Positions 24,301 through 33,287 of a DNA stretch of 64,000 nucleotides are shown piece by piece. How positions within the stretch are numbered: position 1 is the first letter of the stretch; each line of letters opens with the position of its first letter. Origin of the DNA: Oscillospiraceae bacterium (GTDB taxonomy: Bacteria > Bacillota > Clostridia > Oscillospirales > SIG627); assembly GCA_015064635.1 (NCBI GenBank), contig SVRV01000003.1, positions 1 to 64,000 of the forward strand, written 5' to 3'. A program made the position numbers and the translations under genes. Below the pieces are notes generated by a model. The model had not been told where the DNA came from. It searched no databases and saw only the letters and a list, made by a program, of their open reading frames with translations.

Positions 24301-24669
24301 GTGATACAGACACAAACACTTATGAAAGTCGCTGACAACAGCGGTGCTAAAGAATTGATGTGCATCCGTGTGCTTGGCGGTACAGGCAGACGTTATGCCA
24401 ACATCGGCGACATTGTAGTCGCATCTGTTAAAAAAGCTGCTCCGGGCGGTGCAGTAAAGAAGGGCGAAGTAGTTAAGGCTGTTATCGTCCGCAGCGTTAA
24501 GGGAATCAGAAGAAATGACGGTTCTTACATCAAATTTGATGAAAACGCAGCAGTAGTAATTAAGGAAGATAAGACACCTAAGGGTACTCGTATCTTTGGC
24601 CCGGTAGCAAGAGAACTTCGTGAAAAGGACTTTATGAAGATTTTGTCCTTGGCACCTGAAGTACTTTAA
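24301..24669 (+). CDS. rplN: 50S ribosomal protein L14
   Basis: The 122-residue protein starts at GTG (24301), eight bases behind AAAGGAGG; the reading [20 protein letters not shown] is the canonical L14 N-terminus. [20 protein letters not shown] and [13 protein letters not shown] complete the signature. It forms inter-subunit bridges and binds the silencing factor RsfS in other bacteria. The GTG start is unusual in this cluster and may lower initiation slightly. Confidence 0.97.
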   Translation: MIQTQTLMKVADNSGAKELMCIRVLGGTGRRYANIGDIVVASVKKAAPGGAVKKGEVVKAVIVRSVKGIRRNDGSYIKFDENAAVVIKEDKTPKGTRIFGPVARELREKDFMKILSLAPEVL

Positions 24670-24682
24670 TGGGGGTAAAGAA

Positions 24683-25000
24683 ATGAATAAGATTCATGTA
24701 AGAAAAGATGATACCGTAATCGTTGTTTCCGGTAACTCAAAGGGAACAAAGGGTAAGGTACTTGAAGTTTCTCCCAAGGAAAACAAGGTAATCGTTGAAG
24801 GTGCTAACATCGTGACAAAGCACGTTAAGCCTCGCCGTCAGGGTGAAGCAGGAAGCATCGTCAAGGTTGAGGGAGCTATGTATGCTTCAAAGGTACAGCT
24901 TTACTGCAGCAAGTGCGGTAAGGGTGTAAGAGTACAGAACAAGAAACTTGATAACGGTAAGTCGGTCCGCGTTTGTGCAAAATGCGGCGAGACATTATAA
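24683..25000 (+). CDS. rplX: 50S ribosomal protein L24
   Basis: The 105-residue protein contains a KOW motif (DDTVIVVSGNSKGTKGKVLE). The C-terminus has YCSKCGKGVRVQ...VRVCAKCGETL, two CxxC pairs forming a zinc ribbon, as in other clostridial L24 proteins. It starts large-subunit assembly. A weaker GGGGGTAAAG ribosome site precedes it, 13 bases after rplN. Confidence 0.97.
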   Translation: MNKIHVRKDDTVIVVSGNSKGTKGKVLEVSPKENKVIVEGANIVTKHVKPRRQGEAGSIVKVEGAMYASKVQLYCSKCGKGVRVQNKKLDNGKSVRVCAKCGETL

Positions 25001-25018
25001 TGAGGGAGGACAAATAGT

Positions 25019-25558
25019 ATGGCAAGACTTGCAGAAGTTTATAAGAACGAAGTTGCTCCCGCATTGATGAAGAAGTATAACTATAAGAGCGTTATGCAGA
25101 TTCCGAAGCTTGAGAAGGTAGTTATCAACGTAGGTGCAGGCGAGGCAAAGGACAACGCTAAGATTATCGACAGCGTTATCGAAGACCTCGGTGCAATTAC
25201 AGGCCAGAAGGCTGTTCCTACCATCGCAAAGAAGTCGGTTGCTAACTTCAAGCTCCGTCAGGGAACAAAGATTGGTGCAAAGGTTACACTCAGAGGCGAA
25301 AGAATGTATGAGTTTATTGACAGACTCTTCAATCTTGCACTTCCCAGAGTACGTGACTTCAAGGGTATCAATCCTAACGGTTTCGACGGAAGAGGAAATT
25401 ATACACTCGGACTCAAAGAGCAGCTCATATTCCCTGAAATTGAATATGAAAAAATCGATAAGATAAGAGGCATGGACATTGTATTTGTTACAAGTTCAAC
25501 AACAGACGAGGAAGCACGTGATTTCCTTGCTCTGATGGGCGCCCCTTTTCAGAAGTAA
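25019..25558 (+). CDS. rplE: 50S ribosomal protein L5
   Basis: The 179-residue protein shows [40 protein letters not shown] and [20 protein letters not shown], standard for uL5, the 5S-rRNA-binding protein of the central protuberance. GAGGGAGGACAAATAGT precedes ATG. The gene ends 13 bases before rpsN. Confidence 0.98.
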   Translation: MARLAEVYKNEVAPALMKKYNYKSVMQIPKLEKVVINVGAGEAKDNAKIIDSVIEDLGAITGQKAVPTIAKKSVANFKLRQGTKIGAKVTLRGERMYEFIDRLFNLALPRVRDFKGINPNGFDGRGNYTLGLKEQLIFPEIEYEKIDKIRGMDIVFVTSSTTDEEARDFLALMGAPFQK

Positions 25559-25571
25559 GGAGGATAAGTAA

Positions 25572-25757
25572 ATGGCTAAGAAGTCAATGATCATCAAGCA
25601 GCAGAGAAAGCAGAAGTTCTCCACAAGAGAATACACCAGATGCAAGATCTGCGGAAGACCTCATGCTTATCTTCGTAAGTACGGAATTTGCCGTATCTGC
25701 TTCAGAGAACTTGCTTACAAGGGTGAAATCCCCGGCGTAAGAAAGGCAAGCTGGTAA
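25572..25757 (+). CDS. rpsN: 30S ribosomal protein S14, zinc-binding type Z
   Basis: The 61-residue form contains [20 protein letters not shown], two CxxC pairs that bind zinc. This is the short type Z protein; the long zinc-free type of about 89 residues replaces it under zinc starvation in some Firmicutes, but no such paralog is in this window. AAGGAGGATAAGTAA precedes ATG. Confidence 0.97.
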   Translation: MAKKSMIIKQQRKQKFSTREYTRCKICGRPHAYLRKYGICRICFRELAYKGEIPGVRKASW

Positions 25758-25771
25758 AGTAATAGCCGTAT

Positions 25772-25787
25772 CCATTCGAAAGAATGG
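25772..25787 (+). promoter_or_regulatory. GAAA-tetraloop hairpin before rpsH
   Basis: CCATTC (25772-25777), GAAA, GAATGG (25782-25787) form a compact hairpin in the rpsN-rpsH spacer. It could be an RNA processing or protein-binding element; function is unknown. Confidence 0.4.
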
Positions 25788-25856
25788 GTTAGAGCATATT
25801 AAGTGCGAAAGGCAAAAGGCCAAGTAACAAACTGATTGCTAATAGGAGGAAAAAAC

Positions 25857-26255
25857 ATGCAAATCACAGACGCAATTGCTGATATGCTTACAAGAATAAG
25901 AAACGCAAACTCAGCAAAGCACGAAACTGTCGATATTCCTTGCTCAAATGTTAAGAAGGCTATCGCCGAGATTCTTCTCGAAGAAGGCTACATCAAGAGC
26001 TACACAGTTATCGACGACAACAAGCAGGGTGTTATCAAGGTAACACTCAAGTATGGCCCCGGTAAGACAAGAATCATTTCTGGTCTTCGCCGTGTGTCAA
26101 AGCCCGGTCTTCGTATCTATTCAAGCTGCGAGGACATCCCCAGTGTTATGAGAGGTCTTGGCGTTGCCATCATCTCAACACCTAAGGGAATTATGACAGA
26201 CAAGAAAGCAAGAAAAGAAAACGTTGGCGGCGAAGTGCTCGCTTTCGTTTGGTAA
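25857..26255 (+). CDS. rpsH: 30S ribosomal protein S8
   Basis: The 132-residue protein begins [20 protein letters not shown] and ends with [20 protein letters not shown], both uS8 signatures. ATG 25857 behind AATAGGAGGAAAAAAC is chosen; an upstream ATG at 25836 has no ribosome site. S8 is a primary 16S binder and in E. coli represses the spc operon. The 99-base gap before it is the longest in the spc part and holds a small hairpin at 25772-25787. Confidence 0.96.
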   Translation: MQITDAIADMLTRIRNANSAKHETVDIPCSNVKKAIAEILLEEGYIKSYTVIDDNKQGVIKVTLKYGPGKTRIISGLRRVSKPGLRIYSSCEDIPSVMRGLGVAIISTPKGIMTDKKARKENVGGEVLAFVW

Positions 26256-26267
26256 GGAGGAAATAGT

Positions 26268-26804
26268 ATGTCAAGAATTGGTAAGCAGCCAATCGCTATT
26301 CCCGCCGGTGTTAAGGTAGCCTTCAATGCAGGTGTTATCACTGTTGAAGGACCTAAAGGAAAGCTTTCTCAGGCTGTACACAGCAACATGATCCTTGATA
26401 TCACAGATGCTGAAGTCAAGGTATCTCGTCCCAACGACGAAAAACTCAACAGATCTCTTCACGGTCTTACCCGTACACTTATTGCCAACATGGTTAACGG
26501 TGTAACAAACGGTTACTCAAAGACTCTTGAAATCAGTGAAGGCGGATACAGAGCTCAGATGAACGGTAACACACTCGTTATGAACCTCGGTTTCTCACAC
26601 GATGTAAAGTATGATGCACCCGCAGGTATCAAGATTGAGTGTCCTACTCCCAACCAGCTCGTTATCTCCGGTGCTGACAAGCAGCTTGTAGGACAGGTTG
26701 CTGCTGAAATCAGAGGCAAAAGACCTCCCGAACCTTATCATGGTAAGGGTATCAAGTATGCGGATGAGGTTATCCGTCACAAGGCCGGTAAGGCTGGTAA
26801 ATAA
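26268..26804 (+). CDS. rplF: 50S ribosomal protein L6
   Basis: The 178-residue protein begins MSRIGKQPIAIPAGVKVAFN and contains LSQAVHSNMILDITD, GYSKTLEISEGGYRAQMNGN and the final GKRPPEPYHGKGIKYADEVI, the L6 signature near the sarcin-ricin loop. Two similar beta-sheet halves are expected. AAGGAGGAAATAGT precedes ATG, 12 bases after rpsH. Confidence 0.98.
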   Translation: MSRIGKQPIAIPAGVKVAFNAGVITVEGPKGKLSQAVHSNMILDITDAEVKVSRPNDEKLNRSLHGLTRTLIANMVNGVTNGYSKTLEISEGGYRAQMNGNTLVMNLGFSHDVKYDAPAGIKIECPTPNQLVISGADKQLVGQVAAEIRGKRPPEPYHGKGIKYADEVIRHKAGKAGK

Positions 26805-26822
26805 GGAAAGGAGTGGAAATAA

Positions 26823-27182
26823 ATGTTTAGTAAAGTCGATACAAACAAACAGCGTCTTAGAAGACATAAGAGAATCCGTGCTAAGATTTCCGGAACAGCT
26901 GCAAGACCCCGTCTTGACGTTTTCCGTTCAAATGCTAACATCTACGCACAGATTATTGACGACGAAAACGGCGTAACACTTCTTTCTGCTTCAACTCTTG
27001 AAAAAGAATTTGAAGGATACGGCGGAAACAAAGATGCAGCTAAGGCTGTAGGAACAATGATCGCAAAGAGAGCCCTTGAGCGTGGCATTACAGAAGTAGT
27101 ATTTGACCGTGGCGGTTACGTATATCACGGAAGAGTACAGGCACTTGCTGAAGCTGCACGTGAAGGCGGCTTGAAATTCTAA
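26823..27182 (+). CDS. rplR: 50S ribosomal protein L18
   Basis: The 119-residue protein shows the basic start [20 protein letters not shown] and the conserved core [20 protein letters not shown], ending [20 protein letters not shown]. It binds 5S rRNA with L5. AAAGGAGTGGAAATAA precedes ATG. Confidence 0.97.
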   Translation: MFSKVDTNKQRLRRHKRIRAKISGTAARPRLDVFRSNANIYAQIIDDENGVTLLSASTLEKEFEGYGGNKDAAKAVGTMIAKRALERGITEVVFDRGGYVYHGRVQALAEAAREGGLKF

Positions 27183-27207
27183 TTGTAAGAAAGGAACGGT
27201 TACATTC

Positions 27208-27711
27208 ATGGCTCGTAAAATAGATCCTGCAACACTCGACCTCAAAGAAGTCGTTGTTGATGTAAAGAGCGTTTCCAAGACAGTTAAGGGCGGTCGTGTA
27301 AGAAAGTTCACAGCTCTTGTTGTAGTAGGAGACGAAAACGGTCACGTAGGTTACGGTCTTGGTAAGGCTGCAGAGCGTCCCGAGGCTGTAAGAAAGGGAA
27401 TAGAAGACGCCAAGAAGAACATTATCGAGGTTTCACTTAAGGGAACATCAATTCCTCACGAAATCATAGGTGAGTTCGGAGCAGGCAGAGTTCTTCTTAA
27501 GCCCGCCGCACCCGGTACCGGTGTTATCGCCGGCGGTAAGGTAAGAAGCGTTATTGAGATGGTTGGTATCAAGGACGTAAGAGCAAAGTGTCTCAGATCC
27601 AACAATCCCACAAACGTTGTAAAGGCTACATTTGAAGGTCTTAGAAACTTGAGAACTGTAGAACAGGTTGCAGTTATCAGAGATAAGACGCCCGAAGAAA
27701 TTCTGAAATAA
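27208..27711 (+). CDS. rpsE: 30S ribosomal protein S5
   Basis: The 167-residue protein contains the dsRNA-binding-like N-domain ([40 protein letters not shown]) and a C-domain with [21 protein letters not shown]5 affects decoding accuracy and is the classical spectinomycin target. Its RBS is a weaker AAGAAAGGAACGG, 25 bases after rplR. Confidence 0.98.
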   Translation: MARKIDPATLDLKEVVVDVKSVSKTVKGGRVRKFTALVVVGDENGHVGYGLGKAAERPEAVRKGIEDAKKNIIEVSLKGTSIPHEIIGEFGAGRVLLKPAAPGTGVIAGGKVRSVIEMVGIKDVRAKCLRSNNPTNVVKATFEGLRNLRTVEQVAVIRDKTPEEILK

Positions 27712-27722
27712 GGAGAAAAACA

Positions 27723-27899
27723 ATGGTAAAGATTACACTTGTAAAGAGTCTCATAGGCAGACTTGACAAACAGGTTAAAACTGCCGGTTCTCTCGGATTG
27801 AAGAAAATCGGAGACTTTAAAGTACTTGAAGACTCTCCGGCTTTGCAGGGCAAGATATTTGTAATAAAGCATCTTGTAAAGGTTGAACAGGCTGATTAA
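27723..27899 (+). CDS. rpmD: 50S ribosomal protein L30
   Basis: This 58-residue protein (MVKITLVKSLIGRLDKQVKT...) is short but unambiguous: uL30 consists of one beta-alpha-beta-alpha-beta unit, and SLGLKKIGDFKVLEDSPALQ matches the conserved centre. It is 11 bases behind rpsE with AAGGAGAAAAACA as ribosome site and 33 bases ahead of rplO, its normal place in the spc operon. Confidence 0.96.
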   Translation: MVKITLVKSLIGRLDKQVKTAGSLGLKKIGDFKVLEDSPALQGKIFVIKHLVKVEQAD

Positions 27900-27932
27900 C
27901 AAACAAATTTCATAAAGCAAAGGAGGAAAAGT

Positions 27933-28376
27933 ATGAAGCTTCATGAACTTTCACCCGCTCCCGGTTCTGCTACTCCCGCATGGCGCAAGGGCAGAGGTGC
28001 CGGTTCCGGTAATGGTAAAACCGCCGGAAAGGGACACAAAGGACAGAATGCGCGCTCCGGCGGAGGAGTAAGACCCGGATTTGAAGGCGGTCAGATTCCT
28101 GCGTACAGAAGACTTCCTAAGAGAGGTTTTGACAATAGCAAATTTGCTACAAAATATGCAATAATCAATGTAGGTGACCTTGATAAGTATAATGACGGTG
28201 ACGTTGTTTCTATCGAGACTCTCCTTGAAAATAAGGTTATCAAGAAGGCATATGACGGTCTTAAAATTCTCGGCGGTGGAGAACTTACGAAAAAAGTTAC
28301 AGTAAAAGCAACTGTTTTTTCTGCTGCAGCTAAAGAGAAAATTGAAGCCGCAGGCGGAAAAGCAGAGGTGATCTAA
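27933..28376 (+). CDS. rplO: 50S ribosomal protein L15
   Basis: The 147-residue protein opens [20 protein letters not shown] and has the glycine-rich basic arm [20 protein letters not shown] followed by [19 protein letters not shown], characteristic of uL15, a late assembly protein. AAAGGAGGAAAAGT precedes ATG. Its stop is directly followed by the secY start. Confidence 0.98.
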   Translation: MKLHELSPAPGSATPAWRKGRGAGSGNGKTAGKGHKGQNARSGGGVRPGFEGGQIPAYRRLPKRGFDNSKFATKYAIINVGDLDKYNDGDVVSIETLLENKVIKKAYDGLKILGGGELTKKVTVKATVFSAAAKEKIEAAGGKAEVI

Positions 28377-29645
28377 ATGTTAAAGACACTCAAAAATGCA
28401 TGGAAAGTTGCAGAGCTTAGAAAAAAGCTTCTCTTTACAGCGTTTATCTTGATTATCTTCCGTTTAGGTTGCGTTATCCCTGTACCTTATTTTAATTCAT
28501 TAGCACTCAGTGAGGCATTTGAAGGTGCATCCTTCTTCCAGTACCTGAATATCCTTTCAGGTCAGGCGTTCTCACAGGGTACAGTTTTCGCTCTTTCAGT
28601 TTCACCTTATATCACAGCACAGATCATTATGCAGCTTTTGACAATCGCAATTCCTGCACTTGAGCGTATTGCTAAAGAAGGTGACGAGGGCAGAAGAAAG
28701 ATTGAATCATGGACAAGAATCGGAACAGTAATTCTTGCCGTTATCACAGCGTACGGTTACTATGTATGGGTTAAGTCGGTTGGTGCTCTTACTGACACAG
28801 GCTTTTTCGCAGGTCTTGTAATCGTTTCGACATACACAGCCGGTGCAGCACTTGTTATGTGGCTTGCTGAAAAGATCAATGAGCACGGTATCGGAAACGG
28901 TATCTCAATGATACTCTTCGCAAACATCATCGCAAGCTTCCCCGTAATGATTTGGGGTATCGTTGCTCCCGAGGGACGTTCAGTTCTTTGGATCATAATT
29001 GCGGCTGTTATCACAGCAATCGTTGTTGTTGCTGTTGTAGGCTTCATCGTATTTGTTACAGAATCAGAAAGAAGAATTCCTGTACAGTACGCTAAGAAGG
29101 TTGTAGGAAGAAAGATGTATGGCGGACAGAACTCATCACTTCCCATTAAGCTGAATATGTCAGGCGTTATGCCCATCATCTTCGCTCAGTCGATAGTTTC
29201 TATCCCCTCAACTCTTGACCTTATATTCAAGCCCGGTGACGGAATATTCAAGTCAATCTTGAACTTCTTCACCAATGAAATATTCTATGCGATATTGCTC
29301 TTTATACTCATTATCGCATTCGCATATTTCTATTTGGCTATCTCATTTAATCCCGTTGAAGTTGCAAACAATATCAAGAACAACGGCGGTATGGTACTTG
29401 GTATCCGCCCCGGTAAGCCCACTGCAGAGTATATCTCTAAGATTCTTAGCCGTATAACTCTCATCGGTGCTATCTTCCTTGGTTTGATTGCTATGCTTCC
29501 CATGCTTCTCTCTCTTATCCCCGGTGTAAGCGGCATCGCATTCGGTGGTACATCCATCCTTATCGTTGTCGGCGTTGCACTTGAGACAACAAGAGATCTT
29601 GAGAGCCAGCTTATGATGCGTAACTATTCGGGATTCCTTAACTAA
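28377..29645 (+). CDS. secY: Protein translocase subunit SecY
   Basis: The 422-residue membrane protein has the expected ten transmembrane helices. GCVIPVPYFNSLAL leads into the plug region, SPYITAQIIMQLLTIAIPAL is the TM2 signature, GIGNGISMILFANIIASFP lies in TM4, and the cytosolic loop GIRPGKPTAEYISKILSRI contacts SecA and ribosomes. It forms the channel for secreted and membrane proteins, including the SLH and cohesin proteins of this window. AGGTGATCTAA within the end of rplO serves as ribosome site and translation is coupled. Confidence 0.98.
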   Translation: MLKTLKNAWKVAELRKKLLFTAFILIIFRLGCVIPVPYFNSLALSEAFEGASFFQYLNILSGQAFSQGTVFALSVSPYITAQIIMQLLTIAIPALERIAKEGDEGRRKIESWTRIGTVILAVITAYGYYVWVKSVGALTDTGFFAGLVIVSTYTAGAALVMWLAEKINEHGIGNGISMILFANIIASFPVMIWGIVAPEGRSVLWIIIAAVITAIVVVAVVGFIVFVTESERRIPVQYAKKVVGRKMYGGQNSSLPIKLNMSGVMPIIFAQSIVSIPSTLDLIFKPGDGIFKSILNFFTNEIFYAILLFILIIAFAYFYLAISFNPVEVANNIKNNGGMVLGIRPGKPTAEYISKILSRITLIGAIFLGLIAMLPMLLSLIPGVSGIAFGGTSILIVVGVALETTRDLESQLMMRNYSGFLN

Positions 29646-29675
29646 TAAACGTCCGACTCACAGAAAGGATATTAT

Positions 29676-30311
29676 ATGAAAATAATATTTTTGGGTGCCC
29701 CCGGCGCAGGTAAGGGAACACAGGCGGAAATCGTTGCACAAAAAGCAGGGATTCCCACAATCTCTACCGGTGTTATTTTAAGGGAAGCAATCAAAAACAA
29801 AACTCCTCTTGGTGTTTCGGCACAGTCCTATATCGAAAAAGGACAGCTCGTTCCCGATGAACTCGTTATAGATATCCTTACAGACCGCCTTTCACAGGAT
29901 GACTGTAAAAACGGATACATTCTTGACGGTTTCCCCAGAACGATAGCACAGGCTGAAGCTCTTGACAAGATGAACATCACTATCGATAAGGTAGTTAACA
30001 TCTTTGTTCCCGATGAAAAAATCGTGGAAAGACTTGCGGGCAGACGTTCATGTGCCGGTTGCGGTGCAACCTACCATGTAGTATACAATCCTTCAAAGGA
30101 CGGTGTACACTGCAGCAATTGCGGCAAAGAGCTTACACAGCGTTCAGATGACAAGCCCGAAACAATACTCAACAGACTTGAGGTCTACCATTCACAGACC
30201 GCACCTCTTGAAGAGTTTTACAGAAATCGTGGCATATTGTGCGATGTAGAAGGTCAGGAAGAACTTGCTGACACTACGGCACTAACATTAAAAGCTTTGG
30301 AATTGAAATGA
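29676..30311 (+). CDS. adk: Adenylate kinase, zinc type
   Basis: The 211-residue enzyme catalyses ATP + AMP = 2 ADP. The P-loop GAPGAGKGTQAEIV is at residues 7-20, the AMP-binding part contains DGFPRTIAQAEAL, and the LID domain has CAGCGATYHVVYN...CSNCGKEL, four cysteines binding a structural zinc as in Gram-positive enzymes. AGAAAGGATATTAT precedes ATG. Its last codons overlap map by four bases, the usual Firmicutes order secY-adk-map. Confidence 0.98.
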   Translation: MKIIFLGAPGAGKGTQAEIVAQKAGIPTISTGVILREAIKNKTPLGVSAQSYIEKGQLVPDELVIDILTDRLSQDDCKNGYILDGFPRTIAQAEALDKMNITIDKVVNIFVPDEKIVERLAGRRSCAGCGATYHVVYNPSKDGVHCSNCGKELTQRSDDKPETILNRLEVYHSQTAPLEEFYRNRGILCDVEGQEELADTTALTLKALELK

Positions 30312-31054
30312 TTAATATCAAGACACAAAAAGATATTGACAAAATGCGCGAAGCGTGCAAAATAACCGCAGGCGCCAGAAAACTTGCGGGAGAGCTTATA
30401 AGACCGGGTATTACCACTCTTGAGCTTGACCGCAAAATCAGAAGCTTTATAGAACAAAACGGAGCAAAGCCTTCCTTCCTCAATTATAACGGCTTCCCCG
30501 CATCTGCTTGCATAAGCGTAAACGATGAGGTGATTCACGGTATACCCGGAAGCAGGACTTTGATTGAAGGCGATATTGTCAAGGTGGATGTTGGGGCATA
30601 TTACCTCGGCTTCCACGGAGACTGCGCTGACACATTTCCCGTAGGTGATATTTCGGATGAAGCCGCAAGGCTTATTGAAATCACAAGGCAGAGCTTCTTT
30701 GAAGGCGTAAAGAATATCAAGGACGGTTCAAGAGTCGGAGATATCGGCTTTGGAATACAAAGCTTCGTTGAAGAAAACGGTTATTCCGTAGTAAGGGATT
30801 ATATCGGACACGGTGTGGGTGAACACCTGCACGAAGAGCCCGATGTTCCGAATTACGGCAGAGCAGGACGCGGACCACGTCTCTACAAAGGAATGACAGT
30901 AGCAATAGAACCTATGGTTTGTCAGGGAGATTACAAAGTAAGAACTCTTGACAATGACTGGACGGTTGTAACATGTGACGGCTCTCTTGCCGCACACTAT
31001 GAAAATACTGTTGTTATAACAGACAGTGGTATTGAGATTTTAACCGAGGTATAA
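30308..31054 (+). CDS. map: Type I methionine aminopeptidase
   Basis: The 248-residue enzyme removes the initiator Met from new proteins. The five metal ligands are visible: KVDVGAYYLGFHGDCADTF (two Asp), then GHGVGEHLHEEPDVPNYG (His), AIEPMV (Glu) and HYENTVVITD (Glu). The length matches minimal bacterial MetAP without an SH3-binding extension. Its ATG overlaps the adk stop, and the KOW-protein gene starts one base after its own stop. Confidence 0.97.
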   Translation: MINIKTQKDIDKMREACKITAGARKLAGELIRPGITTLELDRKIRSFIEQNGAKPSFLNYNGFPASACISVNDEVIHGIPGSRTLIEGDIVKVDVGAYYLGFHGDCADTFPVGDISDEAARLIEITRQSFFEGVKNIKDGSRVGDIGFGIQSFVEENGYSVVRDYIGHGVGEHLHEEPDVPNYGRAGRGPRLYKGMTVAIEPMVCQGDYKVRTLDNDWTVVTCDGSLAAHYENTVVITDSGIEILTEV

Positions 31055-31055
31055 A

Positions 31056-31322
31056 ATGCTTGAAACAGGAATGCTTGTTGTATCCTGCTGCGGCAGAGAT
31101 GCTGAAACGGTTTTCGCTGTAATCGGAAGCACGGATGAATATCTTGTTCTTGCAGACGGAAGAAAGCGAAGAATCGAAAAGCCCAAGCACAAAAAGGAAA
31201 AGCACGTAAAACAGCTCGGAATAAGTCTTCAAGAAGGGCCAAAGGCTCTGCTTGAATCCGGAAAGCTGACAAACAAAATGCTGTATCGCAGCATTAAAGA
31301 AAGTCTGAACGAAACAGTTTGA
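31056..31322 (+). CDS. KOW-domain RNA-binding protein
   Basis: This 88-residue protein starts MLETGMLVVSCCGRDAETVF, the beginning of a KOW/L14e-like barrel, followed by a basic segment RKRRIEKPKHKKEKHVKQLG and an amphipathic C-terminal helix. Such genes sit between map and infA in many clostridia and are annotated only as KOW-domain RNA-binding proteins. A ribosome or translation role is likely from context but unproven. One base separates it from map. Confidence 0.85.
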   Translation: MLETGMLVVSCCGRDAETVFAVIGSTDEYLVLADGRKRRIEKPKHKKEKHVKQLGISLQEGPKALLESGKLTNKMLYRSIKESLNETV

Positions 31323-31348
31323 AACATTCGACATAGGAGGGAAAAACC

Positions 31349-31564
31349 TTGGCAAAAGATGACGTAATGGAGTTTGAAGGACTGGTTGTGGAAACTCTTC
31401 CCAACGCATGTTTCAGAGTAAAGCTTCAAAACGATCTCGTAATTCTTGCTCACATTTCAGGCAAGATGAGAATGAACTATATTAAGATAGTCCCCGGTGA
31501 CCGTGTGCTGGTAGATATATCGGTTTACGATACCACAAAGGGCAGAATTACAAGAAGACTGTAA
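31349..31564 (+). CDS. infA: Translation initiation factor IF-1
   Basis: This 71-residue OB-fold protein reads [20 protein letters not shown] and later [20 protein letters not shown], the full IF-1 pattern. The start codon is TTG at 31349, seven bases behind ATAGGAGGGAAAAACC; the first in-frame ATG lies 15 bases further and would cut off conserved residues. IF-1 binds the 30S A site during initiation. The rare start codon may set its level. Confidence 0.96.
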   Translation: MAKDDVMEFEGLVVETLPNACFRVKLQNDLVILAHISGKMRMNYIKIVPGDRVLVDISVYDTTKGRITRRL

Positions 31565-31615
31565 TTCTTAAAACACATATAAAACTAAAATCATAACACA
31601 ATGGAGGTTACTGAT

Positions 31616-31729
31616 ATGAAAGTTAAGCCTTCTGTAAAAAAAATTTGCGAGAAGTGTAAGATTATCAGAAGAAAAGGCGTTGTAATGGTTATATGCGAGA
31701 ATCCCAAGCATAAGCAGAAGCAAGGCTGA
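31616..31729 (+). CDS. rpmJ: 50S ribosomal protein L36
   Basis: This 37-residue protein ([20 protein letters not shown] ... [13 protein letters not shown]) has the complete zinc motif CxxC...C...H of the C+ form. It binds 23S rRNA near the stalk base. AATGGAGGTTACTGAT precedes ATG; it lies 51 bases behind infA and 15 ahead of rpsM, the usual order. Confidence 0.97.
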   Translation: MKVKPSVKKICEKCKIIRRKGVVMVICENPKHKQKQG

Positions 31730-31744
31730 TTGGAGGTGCAATAA

Positions 31745-32113
31745 ATGGCTCGTATAGCAGGCGTAGATATTCCTAACGAGAAGCGTGTCGAAATCGGTTT
31801 GACATACATTTTCGGTATCGGCAGAACAGCTTCCAACAAAATACTCGAAGCTACAGGCATCAATCCCGACACTCGTGTAAAGGATCTCACAGACGACGAA
31901 CTTGCAAAGCTTCGTGAAGAGATTGAAAACGAGTATGTAGTAGAAGGTGACCTTAGAAGAAAGATCGCTTACGACATCAAGACAATGACAGATATCGGAT
32001 GCTACAGAGGTATCCGTCATCGCAAGGGTCTTCCCGTAAGAGGTCAGAGAACTAAGACCAACGCAAGAACACGCAAGGGTCCCAAGAAGACAATTGCAAA
32101 TAAGAAGAAGTAA
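31745..32113 (+). CDS. rpsM: 30S ribosomal protein S13
   Basis: The 122-residue protein begins [20 protein letters not shown] and contains [20 protein letters not shown] and the basic tail [18 protein letters not shown]. It contacts the 50S head bridge and P-site tRNA. GGAGGTGCAATAA precedes ATG. Confidence 0.98.
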   Translation: MARIAGVDIPNEKRVEIGLTYIFGIGRTASNKILEATGINPDTRVKDLTDDELAKLREEIENEYVVEGDLRRKIAYDIKTMTDIGCYRGIRHRKGLPVRGQRTKTNARTRKGPKKTIANKKK

Positions 32114-32128
32114 GGAGTGACAAGTTAA

Positions 32129-32530
32129 ATGGCAGCTAAAGTACAGGCTAAAAAGACTGTAAAGAGACGTCGTGAGAGAAAGAACATTGAAAAGGGCGCG
32201 GCACATATCTGCTCCACATACAATAACACAATCGTTACTCTTACAGACGTAGACGGAAATGCTCTTTCATGGGCATCAGCCGGCGAGCTCGGTTTCAAGG
32301 GCTCTAAGAAGTCAACACCCTTTGCAGCTCAGATGGCAGCAGAACAGGCAGCAAGAGCAGCAATGGAGCACGGACTCAAGACAGTTGAAGTATTTGTTAA
32401 GGGCCCCGGTCAGGGAAGAGAATCTGCAATCAGAGCTCTTCAGACAGCAGGACTTGACATTACTCTCATCAAAGACGTAACACCTATTCCGCACAACGGA
32501 TGCCGTCCTCCCAAGAGAAGACGTGTATAA
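32129..32530 (+). CDS. rpsK: 30S ribosomal protein S11
   Basis: The 133-residue protein contains [40 protein letters not shown] and ends with [18 protein letters not shown], all uS11 hallmarks. It lies on the platform next to the anti-Shine-Dalgarno region. AAGGAGTGACAAGTTAA precedes ATG, 15 bases after rpsM. Confidence 0.98.
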   Translation: MAAKVQAKKTVKRRRERKNIEKGAAHICSTYNNTIVTLTDVDGNALSWASAGELGFKGSKKSTPFAAQMAAEQAARAAMEHGLKTVEVFVKGPGQGRESAIRALQTAGLDITLIKDVTPIPHNGCRPPKRRRV

Positions 32531-32551
32531 TTTGAGTAAGGAGGAAAGGAT

Positions 32552-33181
32552 ATGGCAAAGTATACAGGACCTTCATGCAGACAGTGTCGCAGAGAAGGCG
32601 TAAAAATGTTCCTTAAGGGAGACAGATGTTTCTCGGACAAGTGCGCTATCGTTAGAAGAAGCACAGTTCCCGGACAGCACGGTGCAGCCCGCAGAGGAAT
32701 GATGAAGAACTACGGTCTCCAGCTTCGTGAGAAGCAGAAGGCAAAGAGATACTACGGCGTACTTGAGAAGCAGTTCAAGAACTACTTCGTAAAGGCTGAC
32801 GCAGCAGAGGGTATGACAGGTGAAAACCTTCTTAAGCTCATCGAGAGAAGACTCGATAACGTAGTTTACAGAATGGGCCTTGCAGAAAGCAGAAGAGATG
32901 CAAGACAGCTCGTTCGTCACGGTCACTTCACACTTAACGGTGGAAAGGCTAACATTCCTTCACAGCTTGTAAAGCTCGGTGACGAGATTGCAGTTAAGGA
33001 TACAAGCAAGTCTCTTCCTAAGTTTAAGTCACTCGTAGAAAATATTGACAATAAGAAGAATCCTCAGTGGCTTGATGTTGACAAGCAGAACCTTACAGCT
33101 AAGGTTGTTGCTCTTCCCGCAAGAGAAGACGTTGACTTCGAGATTCAGGAAAACCTTATCGTCGAGTTGTACTCAAAATAA
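32552..33181 (+). CDS. rpsD: 30S ribosomal protein S4, zinc form
   Basis: The 209-residue protein carries four N-terminal cysteines ([11 protein letters not shown] ... [13 protein letters not shown]) for zinc binding. The S4 RNA-binding domain follows ([20 protein letters not shown]). It is a primary assembly protein and helicase-like element at the mRNA entry; in many Firmicutes it is encoded elsewhere, but here it stays in the alpha operon as in many clostridia. AAGGAGGAAAGGAT precedes ATG. A 106-base gap to rpoA contains a TAGTTTA/TAAACTA dyad at 33254-33268. Confidence 0.98.
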   Translation: MAKYTGPSCRQCRREGVKMFLKGDRCFSDKCAIVRRSTVPGQHGAARRGMMKNYGLQLREKQKAKRYYGVLEKQFKNYFVKADAAEGMTGENLLKLIERRLDNVVYRMGLAESRRDARQLVRHGHFTLNGGKANIPSQLVKLGDEIAVKDTSKSLPKFKSLVENIDNKKNPQWLDVDKQNLTAKVVALPAREDVDFEIQENLIVELYSK

Positions 33182-33287
33182 GAGATATCATCAAAGAGCC
33201 CGATACTTTTGTTTATGTCGTACAACTCATTGTGTGGCATAAAGCAAAGTGTGTAGTTTATTAAACTAAATAACGAGGAGGAAAATG

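Noticed and set aside
27456-27944. A 162-residue minus-strand frame opposite rpsE-rpmD
   Set aside because: It is antisense to two conserved genes on the other strand and has no independent support.
31568-32206. A 212-residue minus-strand frame opposite rpmJ-rpsM
   Set aside because: It is the mirror of certain ribosomal protein genes; Cys/Leu/Ser-rich translation without a ribosome site.
33254-33268. TAGTTTA-T-TAAACTA dyad as an rpoA promoter operator
   Set aside because: There is no convincing promoter around it; rpoA is most likely expressed from the upstream cluster.
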